45,302 nt of DNA from Clostridia bacterium (GCA_017463125.1 JAFTPV010000006.1:1-45302), one strand, 5' to 3'. Positions 16,680 through 25,781 are shown, numbered from the stretch's first letter. Numbers and translations are program-made. Notes: generated by a model not told the origin, from the letters alone.

Positions 16680-16694
16680 GAAAGGATACATAAT

Positions 16695-18167
16695 ATGAAA
16701 GAAACAAAGTGGGAGGCGTTGAGGTCAAAAATCCAAGTCGATATGACCAAAGCTCTCGATGAGAAAAGGGCACTCGAGTATACCGACGAGATGATACGTG
16801 CGCTTCGTGAATTCTACTCGATTTACGACGGGGGTCTTGTTGATTGGTTCGCCGGTCTTTACGAACCAAGCATACGCTTTGACTCCGAGGATAAGGCTAT
16901 GGTCGAAAGATATTCCGGAGGCGCAGGCTTCTATTACTCCAATTCCGCGCGTGACAATTACAGCGTTGAGAGGGACGGAGATACCTATCAGCTTCTCCCC
17001 GATGCCGAAACCACGTCACAGGTATTTGGCTTTCTTAGCCGCTCGGGTATGCTCGATGAGGTTAATGGCGATGTCAGAGCGGCGTTCCCCGATGGCGAGC
17101 CGGAAAGGATAGTCAGATTCCTTAAGGCTTTGCAAGATGAGAAAACAGGATATTTCTATCATCCGCAGTGGATGTCTATGATTGGCACCCCGAAGTATTG
17201 GGACTCAAGACAATCAAGAGATCTCACTTATGCGACATCCGCGCTGTCAAAGCTTGGCGCACGTCCAACATATTCTACTCCCAACGGCAAGGAGGGTGAC
17301 GGAATTAGGTATGACGGTGTAAAGGTTGATATTTCCCGTGAAGCTGACGCCACTGCTGACACCGGAAGCAAAAGAACCTCGGGATACGTCCACCCGAGGC
17401 TTGAGAGCCCCGAAGTATTTGCCGAGTATCTTAAATCTCTGAATCTTGCGGGAAATTCGTACTTTGTAGGCAACGAGCTTACAGCCCTGTCAGGACAGAT
17501 ACTTCACAGAGATAAACAGCTTGCAACGGAAGACAATCCCCGCCCGCTTGCCACGATGCTCATAAATTGGCTTAACGAAAATCAGATAGCAGAGAAGGGC
17601 TATTGGCACGACGACGTAAAAAATCCTCCGTCAAGCCCATATTACGCTACAAACGGTCTTCTTAAAATAGCAACGCTATACAATAATCTCAAGATGCCTT
17701 TCCCCAACCCCCTTCCTGCCGCGCGCTCGGCGTTTAACGTTATAACCTCGGATGTGCCGATAAATCACGTTTGCGACCTTTATAACACTTGGTTTATCGT
17801 CGTTATGATGGCTATAAATCTCAGAGAGTATTCAGGAAATCCGACCCTTGCGGACGAAATAATAGCAGGCATACGCCTTGAAGCAATCCCCGCCGTTTAT
17901 GCAACGGCTAAAAAGATGAGAGCGCACAGAAAGGTCGACGGTTCCTTCTCTTATTTTGCAAACCGCTCCTCCTTCACGTCCCAAAATGCACCCGTAGCAA
18001 TAAAGGATACAAACGAGGGTGACGTGAACGCAACTGTTATTTTTACGTACGGAATTTTAGGCTTTATGTTCGAGGCTCTTGATTTCGGTGAGCCTATACC
18101 GATATGCGACGACGGCGACCGCATAAAATTCAAAAAGCTGATAGAGAAAAAAATCAAAAATCAATAA
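16695..18167 (+). CDS. Paralog 2: family domain only, no export signal
   Basis: The 490 residues cover only the shared domain, beginning KETKWEALRSKIQVDMTKAL where paralog 1 has its family domain. It keeps GGAGFYYSNSARDN, LLPDAETTSQ, LQDEKTGYFYHPQW, INHVCDLYNTWF, DGSFSYF and DTNEGDVNAT. There is no signal peptide, lipobox or N-terminal alpha/beta domain, so it is apparently cytosolic. The start follows AAAGGATACA, 15 bp after paralog 1; the two form one transcript ending at the hairpin at 18179. DNA identity to paralog 1 is locally very high around the FYYSNSAR codons. No function is assignable. Confidence 0.8.
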   Translation: MKETKWEALRSKIQVDMTKALDEKRALEYTDEMIRALREFYSIYDGGLVDWFAGLYEPSIRFDSEDKAMVERYSGGAGFYYSNSARDNYSVERDGDTYQLLPDAETTSQVFGFLSRSGMLDEVNGDVRAAFPDGEPERIVRFLKALQDEKTGYFYHPQWMSMIGTPKYWDSRQSRDLTYATSALSKLGARPTYSTPNGKEGDGIRYDGVKVDISREADATADTGSKRTSGYVHPRLESPEVFAEYLKSLNLAGNSYFVGNELTALSGQILHRDKQLATEDNPRPLATMLINWLNENQIAEKGYWHDDVKNPPSSPYYATNGLLKIATLYNNLKMPFPNPLPAARSAFNVITSDVPINHVCDLYNTWFIVVMMAINLREYSGNPTLADEIIAGIRLEAIPAVYATAKKMRAHRKVDGSFSYFANRSSFTSQNAPVAIKDTNEGDVNATVIFTYGILGFMFEALDFGEPIPICDDGDRIKFKKLIEKKIKNQ

Positions 18168-18178
18168 CGAAAAATGGG

Positions 18179-18225
18179 AAAACCGCAAGTTTTGTAAGTC
18201 ATAGTTTGCAAAACTTGTGGTTTTT
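18179..18225 (+). terminator. Terminator between paralogs 2 and 3
   Basis: AAAACCGCAAGTTTTG (18179-18194) pairs along 16 bp with CAAAACTTGTGGTTTT (18209-18224), then T residues. The remaining spacer to 18382 is AT-rich without other features I can support. Confidence 0.85.
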
Positions 18226-18382
18226 GCGTTGAGATTTATAAAATTCAGCTTCAAAATCCCGCAAAATCAAAACTGCGGTAAAAATATTTGCGGAAAAATA
18301 TTTTGCCCCCGCTTTGTGCAAAAGAGATAAAAAGCACCAAATATTTTGTAAATTTTGTCAGTATGTAAAAGTTTTTTGTTTG

Positions 18383-18391
18383 TGCTAGAAT
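18383..18391 (+). promoter_or_regulatory. Extended -10 promoter of paralog 3
   Basis: TGCTAGAAT (TG-n-TAGAAT) lies about 50 bp before the leader ORF and resembles the region upstream of paralog 1. A -35 element is not clear. Confidence 0.4.
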
Positions 18392-18437
18392 TATTATACA
18401 CATAAATATATGAGTAATGAAAGGATACAAATTATTT

Positions 18438-18482
18438 ATGCGAGCTCATGTTAGTAAAAAAGGTCTTAAGGAGGTAATTTAA
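18438..18482 (+). CDS. Possible 14-codon leader peptide before paralog 3
   Basis: The sequence ATG...TAA encodes MRAHVSKKGLKEVI. GAAAGGA lies upstream at about 12 nt, and the stop overlaps the start of paralog 3 as TAATG. The strong TTAAGGAGG site for paralog 3 lies inside this ORF. It would permit coupled translation. It may equally be chance; the codon content gives no independent support. Confidence 0.3.
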   Translation: MRAHVSKKGLKEVI

Positions 18483-21400
18483 TGAAAATGAGCAAAAGAA
18501 TATTCGGCTTAATCCTAGCCGTTATAATGCTGATCGGCGCTCTGGCATCATGCGCGCCGTCGGACGAAAGCGGAGATGGAGGGGAGAACATAAGCGGTGA
18601 TTACATATATAAGAGCGGATCATCGCTGAACGTTGTATGCTCGCAGTACGAGCTTGACCGAGCCGATACCAAGGTTAAATATAATAGCATTACAAATCAG
18701 CTTTTCAGCAGCATCGGCGGCAATTCCGCCATCTCGGTCAAAAAAACCGCTGATACATCGGTGATAGCAGAGCACGAGTTGGTGATAGGCGTTTCTGAAC
18801 GCGAAATCTCCAAGATAGCCTATGAGCAGCTTGCTAAAATTAGCCTTGACGAATATGAATCTGCGTTTTTAGTCTACTCTGACGGCAAGTCGGTCGCTAT
18901 AGCCTATAATGAGGATGAAGACTACGTAACTCCCGAGAAGGCGATTGATTATTTCGTTTCCAATTATATTGACGGAAGAAAATATCTGACGCTTGACGCC
19001 GGAGTGGTTACTGCTCAAAAAATCAAGCTTAACGAGTATTACCAAGAGCGCGACGATGCTATGGTCGAAGCGCAGTGGGACTCTGTTTTGAAAAAGGTAA
19101 CGTCGGAGATGGAGCCAACTCTCGGTGAAGAGGGGGCTGAGGAGTATGCCAAGGAGCTGGTGGCTGCATTGCGTAAATTCTACTCAATGTATAGCGACAA
19201 GCTTATATCCTGGCTTGCAAACCTTCTTGACCCGCGCATTTGCGTATGCGAGGGTGACGTTTGCCAGAATACGAGATATTGCGGCGGTGCAGCCTTTTAT
19301 TATTCAAATAGTGCGAGAAATACGAAGGGCTTCCTTCCCGATGCAGAGTCGACAGCACAGGCGCTCGGTATTCTTAAAAATTCCGGAATGCTGAGGCTTG
19401 TAAATAACGATTATGCAGCGGCATTCACCGAGGAGCTTCCCGCAAGATTTATCAGATTTGCTAAGGCACTTCAGGACGAGGAGTCGGGATATTTCTATCA
19501 TCCCCAGTGGAACAAGGAGGAGCTTTCGGTCGCAAGACTCTCCCGAGATATGAACTACGCGACGAGCGTGCTTAAGTATTTCGGCTCCCTTCCAACATAC
19601 AAAACTCCTAACGGTGATGACTATGACGGTATAACCTACGACGGAAAAGATCTTAATAATGAAGTAGCGCCGACCGCCTCTCTGCTCACGACAAGGCTCA
19701 GCACCTCCCGCGTGTCTATGGTTTCCAAGGTGGTTGCTACGGCCGGCGAGGCAGCATATCCTGCCAGAATGGAAAACGACATTGAGTGGAAAAAGCATCT
19801 TGCGACGCTTGATTTAAGAAATAATTCCTACTCTGTCGGAAACAGCCTTGCCGCATCGGCAAAGCAGCTTGTGACAAGACAGGAGCAGCTTGATAAGCAG
19901 GGCGTATCATACAACCTTATTGATATAACGGTAGACTGGTTTAAGGCAAATCAGAATAAGCAGACAGGAACGTGGTATTTCGTTAATCCCGAGAGTCCTT
20001 CCTACGATCCATATTACGGCAACGACGGCGTTCTTAAGATCTCCGCGTGGTTTAATGACGTTGGAAGACTGTTCCCGAATGCTTCTCTTGCAGCGCAAAA
20101 CGCTATCGACGCTATAATGTCAGACCAGGATATAGCCCACGTATGTAATCTCTATAACACCTGGTTCACTATTTCAAACCTTAAGAGTAACGTCAGAAAT
20201 TACGGTACGGCGTCCGATGCGGATAAGTTTATCGCAGACCTTCGCGCCGTAGCGCCCGAGGGAGTTCTCAAATCCCTTGAGAAGATAGCCGACCATCAGA
20301 AGCCTGACGGCTCCTTCTCCTATTATCAGGACCACTGCTCGCAGACGTCGCAGGGTATGCCCGTTGCTCTTGCCGATACAAACGAGGGCGACCTCAACGC
20401 TACGAGCATAGCGACCTATGGTATAACGGGCTTTATGTTCTCGGCGCTTGACATCGGAAGCTCTGTTGATATATACACCGATTCTGACAGAATGGCCTTT
20501 CTTGCCGAGGTAAGACTTCTTGATTCAGTAATAAAGGATGAGGAGATAAACAACGCCGAGCCGAATACGTTTGATCAGTACACGGTAGGCACGACCCCTG
20601 ACACAAGTGATGTGGGACGTAATATAGGCAATAAAGAGGTCAGCAGCATTACTGTTGTAGAAGATCCTCGCGAGAAGGCGGAAGGAAACATTTTGTCCTT
20701 CGCATCGGGTAAGGGTAGTTATGACTATGTTTCGTTTATGTCTAAAACCGGACTTGGAGGCTCAACCTACGTCTTTGACGCCGATATGTGCGTTTCGCAC
20801 TCGGATACGACAGGATATATAGTTCAGATAAACTTTGGTACGGGAACTGCACAGGGCAACATTTATATGGTTACCCTTCGTATAAGAGAGGTAGACGGTA
20901 AATGGGTTGTCGGAATATACGACTCCTCCTCAACCGACGATAACCGTTCTGTAAACAAGCATCTCGCCGACGTTCCTTATCAGGAATGGTTCAATCTCAA
21001 GATTGAATATTACAGGATAAACACGGAAACCAGCGAGGACATGCGCGCCAAGATATTCGTCAACGACGAGTGCGTAGCTGTAACTAATAACTATTTCGAT
21101 TTCCAGGGCAATAAGATCACCGGTGAGAGTAAGCCGAGCGTTACGTATAACCGAGTTTGGATAAATACTATGTCTACCCGTGAAACAACGCTTCTTCTGG
21201 ATAATGTTGCGGTATATAAGGACAGGCGCGCGTACATTGCCGAAAAGCTTCCTATTGAAAGCAACGTGGACGGAGTAGGAAACGAGCAAAAGACGTACGA
21301 TTTCGAGTCATCTCCCTCACTTCCAGAGGGCTTCATAGCAAGCGAGGACGGCGGTGCGTATCTTGCTTCCGTTATTGAAAACAATATCTCGAACAATAAG

Positions 21401-23251
21401 ATAATCGTAAACGGCGGCACGATACTTATGCCGAGCAATATACGCTCACCGAGGGCTAATCGCGGAAGCCTTAATATGAATATAACGGTGAATGCTGAAA
21501 AGACCGGGGACTGCGGTTCCATAGCCTTCGTTGATACGGAAACCGGTGAGAATATCATATTCAGACTGGATATGAAGGTTATTGACGTTGACGGTGTGAA
21601 ATACGTCGAGCTTTATGAGTGTCCCGCAGGAACAACGGCAGGTGCCATTGAGAATGCGCGCTTCAAGCTGGGTGAGGAGGTTAATCTGAGGATCGACTTC
21701 TATCACAAGGAGGACGTAGCTCTAATTTATATAGGCGGTACGTTTGTAAATGCGTGCGAGGCTATATTTAACAATGCAAGTAGGCTTTCCTATAGCGCAG
21801 CTATGTTAACTATGAATAATAAATCGGTAGCTATGATAGATAACGTTACGACCGATTTCGATTCCTTCGATTTCACCGAGGCTGAAGGTGTCAAGGCCGA
21901 TGGAAATCCCAATACTGACAGCTTCACAGGCGGCGTAACCGGTGCAGTTATCGGCGGTAATGCAGAAGGCTATGACGATGCGGGCGATGGAGTTATCAAG
22001 CTATCCAAGAAGAACGATTTCGTTAAGCTCATCGCCTCCGACCGTTCTGCCATAGCAGGCGCTTCTATCTTGGAGGTCGATATCGAAATCAAGGATGCGT
22101 CTTATATTGGCAATATCTTAAGAGCCGCTGTTACCGACAAGGACGGAAACGCTATTTTCGCTATAGCACTCGTAGCTACCAAGGACGGTATAAATATTCA
22201 CGAGATTTGCTCCGGTGATAAGATCTACCCCTTCGTTCTTTCAACTATTGATTGGTATAACAGAAGCTTCACTCTCAGAATTGAGTATTACGAGAAAAAT
22301 CAATCTGCGAATATCTACGTAAGCGGTACGGGTGTTGCTACGACGGCTGTTACCTATGACGTAAACAGCGCAGCGCGCGAGGTTGCATACTCCGAGATAA
22401 AGATGCTCGGTGATTGTGAGATATACGTTGATAATATGCTTTCCGACAAGATCTTTCTTTCGCAGACGGTTATTGCCGACAACAGCGGATCAAACGTTGA
22501 GGACTCTATTACGGAAAAAATGACTCTTGATTACTCCGTAAACGGAAATATTCCGAAGGCTATCACTGGCTCCTACACTACCTTTGGCGCAGGCGTATCA
22601 ATACAGCAGATGCTTAAGGTTATCGGCGACTATCAAGAGTATTCCAAGGTAGGTAAGTTCGTGACCAGCTCCGGCGGAAATGACAGCCTTATTATAAAAT
22701 CCAATAATACCTCCACCGAGCTTAACAATGCCGAAATGATGGTATTTGAGGCAGAGCTTTGTCTGGATCCTTCAACTACAGGCACGATATATCAGGTAAT
22801 CTTCGGTGACAGCACCAAGGGCCTGGTTACTGATGCCGCGTATATGTTCTGCATAAACGTAAGCTCCGGACGCGTACAGATTTACGACGCATCGTGTACT
22901 AGCGGCTCGAATTGGCGCAAGGGTGAAACCTTGAGCATAGCTGACGTTGGCGAGTGGTTCAAGCTCCGCATAGAGTATTATAAGGGCGACGGAACAGAGG
23001 ACGGCGTCAGAATAAAGACCTTTGTAAACGATGAGCTTCTCTACGTAAGTGACAACTATTTCAGAGATTATACAAAGGCCACAACCCCTAAAACCTATTT
23101 CAACATAGTACGCTTCTATTCGCAGGGCAGCTCTGTTGCCGACCTTTACTTTGACAACGTAGCGCTCTACGTTTCCGAGGGTACGTGTAACGATGAGCCT
23201 ACTCTGAAGTACACTTACGGAAGCGCGGTACCCGAAGAGAACAAACGGTAA
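18482..23251 (+). CDS. Paralog 3: giant lipoprotein with four jelly-roll-like repeats
   Basis: This is a 1589-residue lipoprotein: signal peptide with LASC lipobox (Cys24), small alpha/beta domain (~40-185, HELVIGVSEREISKIAYEQL), then the family domain (~190-680, with FYYSNSARN, LLPDAEST-like FLPDAESTAQ, LQDEESGYFYHPQW, HVCNLYNTWFTISN, DGSFSYYQ). Four tandem units follow at about 696-914, 938-1124, 1144-1321 and 1345-1564. Each has an LRIEYY-type strand, then a VNDE/IYVSG strand, and ends near DNVAVY; this is the look of concanavalin/LamG-like beta-sandwiches. Units 1 and 4 are closest. These repeats probably bind carbohydrate at the cell surface, but that is inference. Strong AAGGAGG site. 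Confidence 0.82.
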   Translation: MKMSKRIFGLILAVIMLIGALASCAPSDESGDGGENISGDYIYKSGSSLNVVCSQYELDRADTKVKYNSITNQLFSSIGGNSAISVKKTADTSVIAEHELVIGVSEREISKIAYEQLAKISLDEYESAFLVYSDGKSVAIAYNEDEDYVTPEKAIDYFVSNYIDGRKYLTLDAGVVTAQKIKLNEYYQERDDAMVEAQWDSVLKKVTSEMEPTLGEEGAEEYAKELVAALRKFYSMYSDKLISWLANLLDPRICVCEGDVCQNTRYCGGAAFYYSNSARNTKGFLPDAESTAQALGILKNSGMLRLVNNDYAAAFTEELPARFIRFAKALQDEESGYFYHPQWNKEELSVARLSRDMNYATSVLKYFGSLPTYKTPNGDDYDGITYDGKDLNNEVAPTASLLTTRLSTSRVSMVSKVVATAGEAAYPARMENDIEWKKHLATLDLRNNSYSVGNSLAASAKQLVTRQEQLDKQGVSYNLIDITVDWFKANQNKQTGTWYFVNPESPSYDPYYGNDGVLKISAWFNDVGRLFPNASLAAQNAIDAIMSDQDIAHVCNLYNTWFTISNLKSNVRNYGTASDADKFIADLRAVAPEGVLKSLEKIADHQKPDGSFSYYQDHCSQTSQGMPVALADTNEGDLNATSIATYGITGFMFSALDIGSSVDIYTDSDRMAFLAEVRLLDSVIKDEEINNAEPNTFDQYTVGTTPDTSDVGRNIGNKEVSSITVVEDPREKAEGNILSFASGKGSYDYVSFMSKTGLGGSTYVFDADMCVSHSDTTGYIVQINFGTGTAQGNIYMVTLRIREVDGKWVVGIYDSSSTDDNRSVNKHLADVPYQEWFNLKIEYYRINTETSEDMRAKIFVNDECVAVTNNYFDFQGNKITGESKPSVTYNRVWINTMSTRETTLLLDNVAVYKDRRAYIAEKLPIESNVDGVGNEQKTYDFESSPSLPEGFIASEDGGAYLASVIENNISNNKIIVNGGTILMPSNIRSPRANRGSLNMNITVNAEKTGDCGSIAFVDTETGENIIFRLDMKVIDVDGVKYVELYECPAGTTAGAIENARFKLGEEVNLRIDFYHKEDVALIYIGGTFVNACEAIFNNASRLSYSAAMLTMNNKSVAMIDNVTTDFDSFDFTEAEGVKADGNPNTDSFTGGVTGAVIGGNAEGYDDAGDGVIKLSKKNDFVKLIASDRSAIAGASILEVDIEIKDASYIGNILRAAVTDKDGNAIFAIALVATKDGINIHEICSGDKIYPFVLSTIDWYNRSFTLRIEYYEKNQSANIYVSGTGVATTAVTYDVNSAAREVAYSEIKMLGDCEIYVDNMLSDKIFLSQTVIADNSGSNVEDSITEKMTLDYSVNGNIPKAITGSYTTFGAGVSIQQMLKVIGDYQEYSKVGKFVTSSGGNDSLIIKSNNTSTELNNAEMMVFEAELCLDPSTTGTIYQVIFGDSTKGLVTDAAYMFCINVSSGRVQIYDASCTSGSNWRKGETLSIADVGEWFKLRIEYYKGDGTEDGVRIKTFVNDELLYVSDNYFRDYTKATTPKTYFNIVRFYSQGSSVADLYFDNVALYVSEGTCNDEPTLKYTYGSAVPEENKR

Positions 23252-23260
23252 AAAAACAAT

Positions 23261-23289
23261 GGAGCCTTCCGAAAAAGGCGGGAGGCTCC
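23261..23289 (+). other. Intercistronic hairpin between paralogs 3 and 4
   Basis: GGAGCCTTCC (23261-23270) pairs with GGGAGGCTCC (23280-23289) around a 9-nt loop. No T-tract follows, so it is more likely an mRNA stabiliser or partial attenuator than a terminator. Confidence 0.6.
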
Positions 23290-23308
23290 GCGACTCAAAG
23301 GAATCAAT

Positions 23309-24604
23309 ATGAAAAATTATAATAAAATCCGCGAGGATATGCGTGCGCCTAAGTGGGCGGCTATGGCAGAATATGTCGGCGGCGAGGACGGAAAAAAACT
23401 CGTTGACGCAATGCAAGACTTTTACTCCATATATACCGATGACGTTATAGATTGGTATGCGGGGCTTTACGACGTTAATATCGGCGGCTGGTACTATTCC
23501 GCTTCGGCAAGAGATAACGAAAGAAGCGTCTATATGGACAAGGAGATAATTCTCCTGCCTGACGCTGAGTCCACCTGTCAGGCTCTCGGCTTCTGGTCGG
23601 GAAGCGGTATGGCGGCAAGAGGCAATGATGAATATAAAAACGTAATTCCCGCTTGGATGCGTGACGATATTGTAAAATTCATCACCTCATTGCAGGATGA
23701 GGACGGATATTTTTATCACAAGCAGTGGGGCAAGAGTATTCCGCCTGCAAGACGCGGCAGAGATTACATGTGGTGTATGTCAATGCTTAAGACTATGGGT
23801 GCAGAGCCGAAGTACGCAAGTCTTGCCGACTGCGAAGACAATGCCGACAAGAGCGAGATTTTGATACCCGATTATCTTAAGGATAAATCCTCCTTCTTAA
23901 GCTATGCAGAAAATCTTTTCGCTACAAGGTCAACGTGGTCGGCAGGCAATGAGCTTGCAGCGCAGGTAACTTTGATTAAGGCGTCGGGTCTTATCGACAC
24001 AGCGGTCGATTTCCTCAATTCCAAGCAGCTTGCCGAGAACGGATGCTGGGAGGAGGGCGTAGGATACGCGGCGGTAAACGGTCTGCTAAAAATATCCTGC
24101 GTTTACAATAACGCGGGGCGTGCTTTGCCGTACGCTATGGAAGGCGCGAGAGCAGCCATCGGCTGCATAGTTGCAGAAGAAGATATAAAGTGCGTATGTG
24201 ACCTCTATAACACTTGGTACACGATAACCAATATAACGAATAATTTGAGAAAATACGGTGGCTCTGACGGAGAGCGCAAGGCGGAAGAGATTCTTCGTGA
24301 CATAAGGCATATTGCACCTTATGCAATACAGAGAACGAAGGAAAAAATCGCCCCGCACAAAAAGGAGTCCGGCTCCTTCTCGTATTATAAAAATTCCCCG
24401 TGTCCTACATCACAGAGCATGCCTGTTGCCGTTCCTTACTTATGGGAGGGTGACGGAAACGCAACAAATATCGCAATCGTCGGCACAACCAATTTTGTTA
24501 CTTCGGCCTTGGGTCTTGGGGCGTATAAGGTACCCTTGTTCAGCACGGATGACGGCGAGAGATACCTATCTCTTCTTGAAGAAAAAAAGAACAATGCTAA
24601 ATAA
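23309..24604 (+). CDS. Paralog 4: shortest family member, no export signal
   Basis: This 431-residue protein is again the family domain alone. It is the most diverged copy: WYYSASARDNE, LLPDAESTCQ, LQDEDGYFYHKQW, RDYMWCMSMLKTMG, AVNGLLKISCVYN, CVCDLYNTWYTITN, SGSFSYYK and EGDGNATNIA. It lacks the insert between the RDMNY-type and GNELA motifs that lengthens the other three. There is no signal peptide. It starts after AAAGGA, downstream of the intercistronic hairpin, and closes the cluster with a terminator. The conserved Arg-Asp, Asp-Ala-Glu and His/Asn-Thr-Trp positions are candidates for a shared active or binding site. Confidence 0.8.
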   Translation: MKNYNKIREDMRAPKWAAMAEYVGGEDGKKLVDAMQDFYSIYTDDVIDWYAGLYDVNIGGWYYSASARDNERSVYMDKEIILLPDAESTCQALGFWSGSGMAARGNDEYKNVIPAWMRDDIVKFITSLQDEDGYFYHKQWGKSIPPARRGRDYMWCMSMLKTMGAEPKYASLADCEDNADKSEILIPDYLKDKSSFLSYAENLFATRSTWSAGNELAAQVTLIKASGLIDTAVDFLNSKQLAENGCWEEGVGYAAVNGLLKISCVYNNAGRALPYAMEGARAAIGCIVAEEDIKCVCDLYNTWYTITNITNNLRKYGGSDGERKAEEILRDIRHIAPYAIQRTKEKIAPHKKESGSFSYYKNSPCPTSQSMPVAVPYLWEGDGNATNIAIVGTTNFVTSALGLGAYKVPLFSTDDGERYLSLLEEKKNNAK

Positions 24605-24610
24605 AAAAGA

Positions 24611-24643
24611 AAGCGCATCCTCAAAAAAGAGGATGCGCTTTTG
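24611..24643. terminator. Bidirectional terminator between paralog 4 and KDG kinase
   Basis: AAGCGCATCCTC (24611-24622) pairs with GAGGATGCGCTT (24629-24640). There are T-runs on both strands, so it can serve both convergent genes. Confidence 0.85.
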
Positions 24644-24681
24644 CACCGCAAAGACTACAAAACTTTACATTTGTACTGCTT

Positions 24682-25719
24682 TTATCTTACCATTTCGTTT
24701 TTTGGACCTTGCGTTGTGTGATTTTTAATTATTCTTTCGATATCAATAATGTCGCACTCGGTGGTGTCACCAATGACCGTGTTTTTAAGTGCCGCCATAG
24801 CGTCACCGTACTCTGCCATTTTTCTTATATCACCGTATTCAAGAAGAGCGTAGAGCGCACCCGCAACGTACGCATCACCCGAGCCTATTCTGTCAACGAC
24901 GTCAATATCTCTGTATGGCTCCTCTTCAAAATGCACGTCCTCGGCGCAGTCGTATACGAGGGAAGAGAAGGTGTGCTTTTTAGGTGAGGTGACGAGTCTT
25001 TTTGTGCTGGCTATTATCTCAAGATTTTTATATTTTTCGGCAAATTTCTTGTGTATTTCGTAAAGCGTACCAGTCATTCCGAACATACGTCGTGAGGTTT
25101 CCTCGGATATGAAAAGAATATCAATAAGCGGCAAAATTTGGCTTATAGTTTCCCTCGCGGTATCCTCGTCCCAGAGTGCAGCTCTGTAATTCACATCGAA
25201 TGAAATAAGCGCCCCTTTTTCCTTAAACAGCTTCATCATTTCTATAACGTTCTCGCGCACCGATTCCGAGAGTGCCAGAGTTATGCCGCTGGTATGGAAT
25301 ATGTTTGCCGAGGTATAGACCCTCTCGGGCAGCTCTTCCTTTTTGAAGGAGGTAAAAGAGGAGTTCTTTCTGTCGTAAGATACGACGGACATTCGGGGGT
25401 AAGCCCCGCTTTCGTAATAGTATATACCAAGGCGCATATCAGGGGATTCGTCGTAAATGATATAGTCATCGCTGCTTCCGGCGTAACGCACCTGACGTCT
25501 TGCGAACTTGCCTATCTCATTGTGCGGCAGCTTGGTTATCATACCTGTTCTTTTACCTAGCATAGAAATGCCCGAAACGACGTTGAGCTCCGAGCCTCCC
25601 GCTTTTTTCTCAAAGGTTTCGCAGAAGGAAATCCGCTCATTCCCCAGAGGTGACAGACGCAGCATTACCTCGCCTATTCCGAGCACGGAAAAATCTCTTT
25701 TTGATACAGCCTTAATCAT
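24682..25719 (-). CDS. kdgK: 2-keto-3-deoxygluconate kinase (PfkB family)
   Basis: This 345-residue sugar kinase should phosphorylate 2-keto-3-deoxygluconate to KDPG, the substrate of the aldolase at 7819. It shows N-terminal GIGEVMLRLSP, KAGGSELNV, the KdgK-like FDVNYRAALW (174-183) and the PfkB signature DRIGSGDAY (276-284) with catalytic Asp282. KDG rather than ribose or fructose specificity is inferred from these motifs. I start at 25719, after GGGAGGG; 24 in-frame upstream residues lack a ribosome binding site. It has its own consensus promoter and converges on the paralog cluster. Confidence 0.85.
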   Translation of the reverse strand: MIKAVSKRDFSVLGIGEVMLRLSPLGNERISFCETFEKKAGGSELNVVSGISMLGKRTGMITKLPHNEIGKFARRQVRYAGSSDDYIIYDESPDMRLGIYYYESGAYPRMSVVSYDRKNSSFTSFKKEELPERVYTSANIFHTSGITLALSESVRENVIEMMKLFKEKGALISFDVNYRAALWDEDTARETISQILPLIDILFISEETSRRMFGMTGTLYEIHKKFAEKYKNLEIIASTKRLVTSPKKHTFSSLVYDCAEDVHFEEEPYRDIDVVDRIGSGDAYVAGALYALLEYGDIRKMAEYGDAMAALKNTVIGDTTECDIIDIERIIKNHTTQGPKNEMVR

Positions 25720-25752
25720 AGCGCCCTCCCGAAAAATTATTTTTATAACTCT

Positions 25753-25781
25753 ATTATACTCTATATTCGCCCAAATGTCAA
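25753..25781 (-). promoter_or_regulatory. Consensus promoter of KDG kinase
   Basis: The minus strand has TTGACA (25776-25781), a 17-bp spacer and TATAAT (25753-25758). Confidence 0.85.

Noticed and set aside
15894-16691. 265-codon minus-strand frame inside paralog 1
   Set aside because: Antisense to a gene with signal peptide and conserved family motifs; no start signals.
16680-16692. Repeated AAAGGATACA word (also at 18420 and 31175) as a regulatory element
   Set aside because: In each case it sits at ribosome-binding-site distance before an ATG, so it is most simply a favoured Shine-Dalgarno context.
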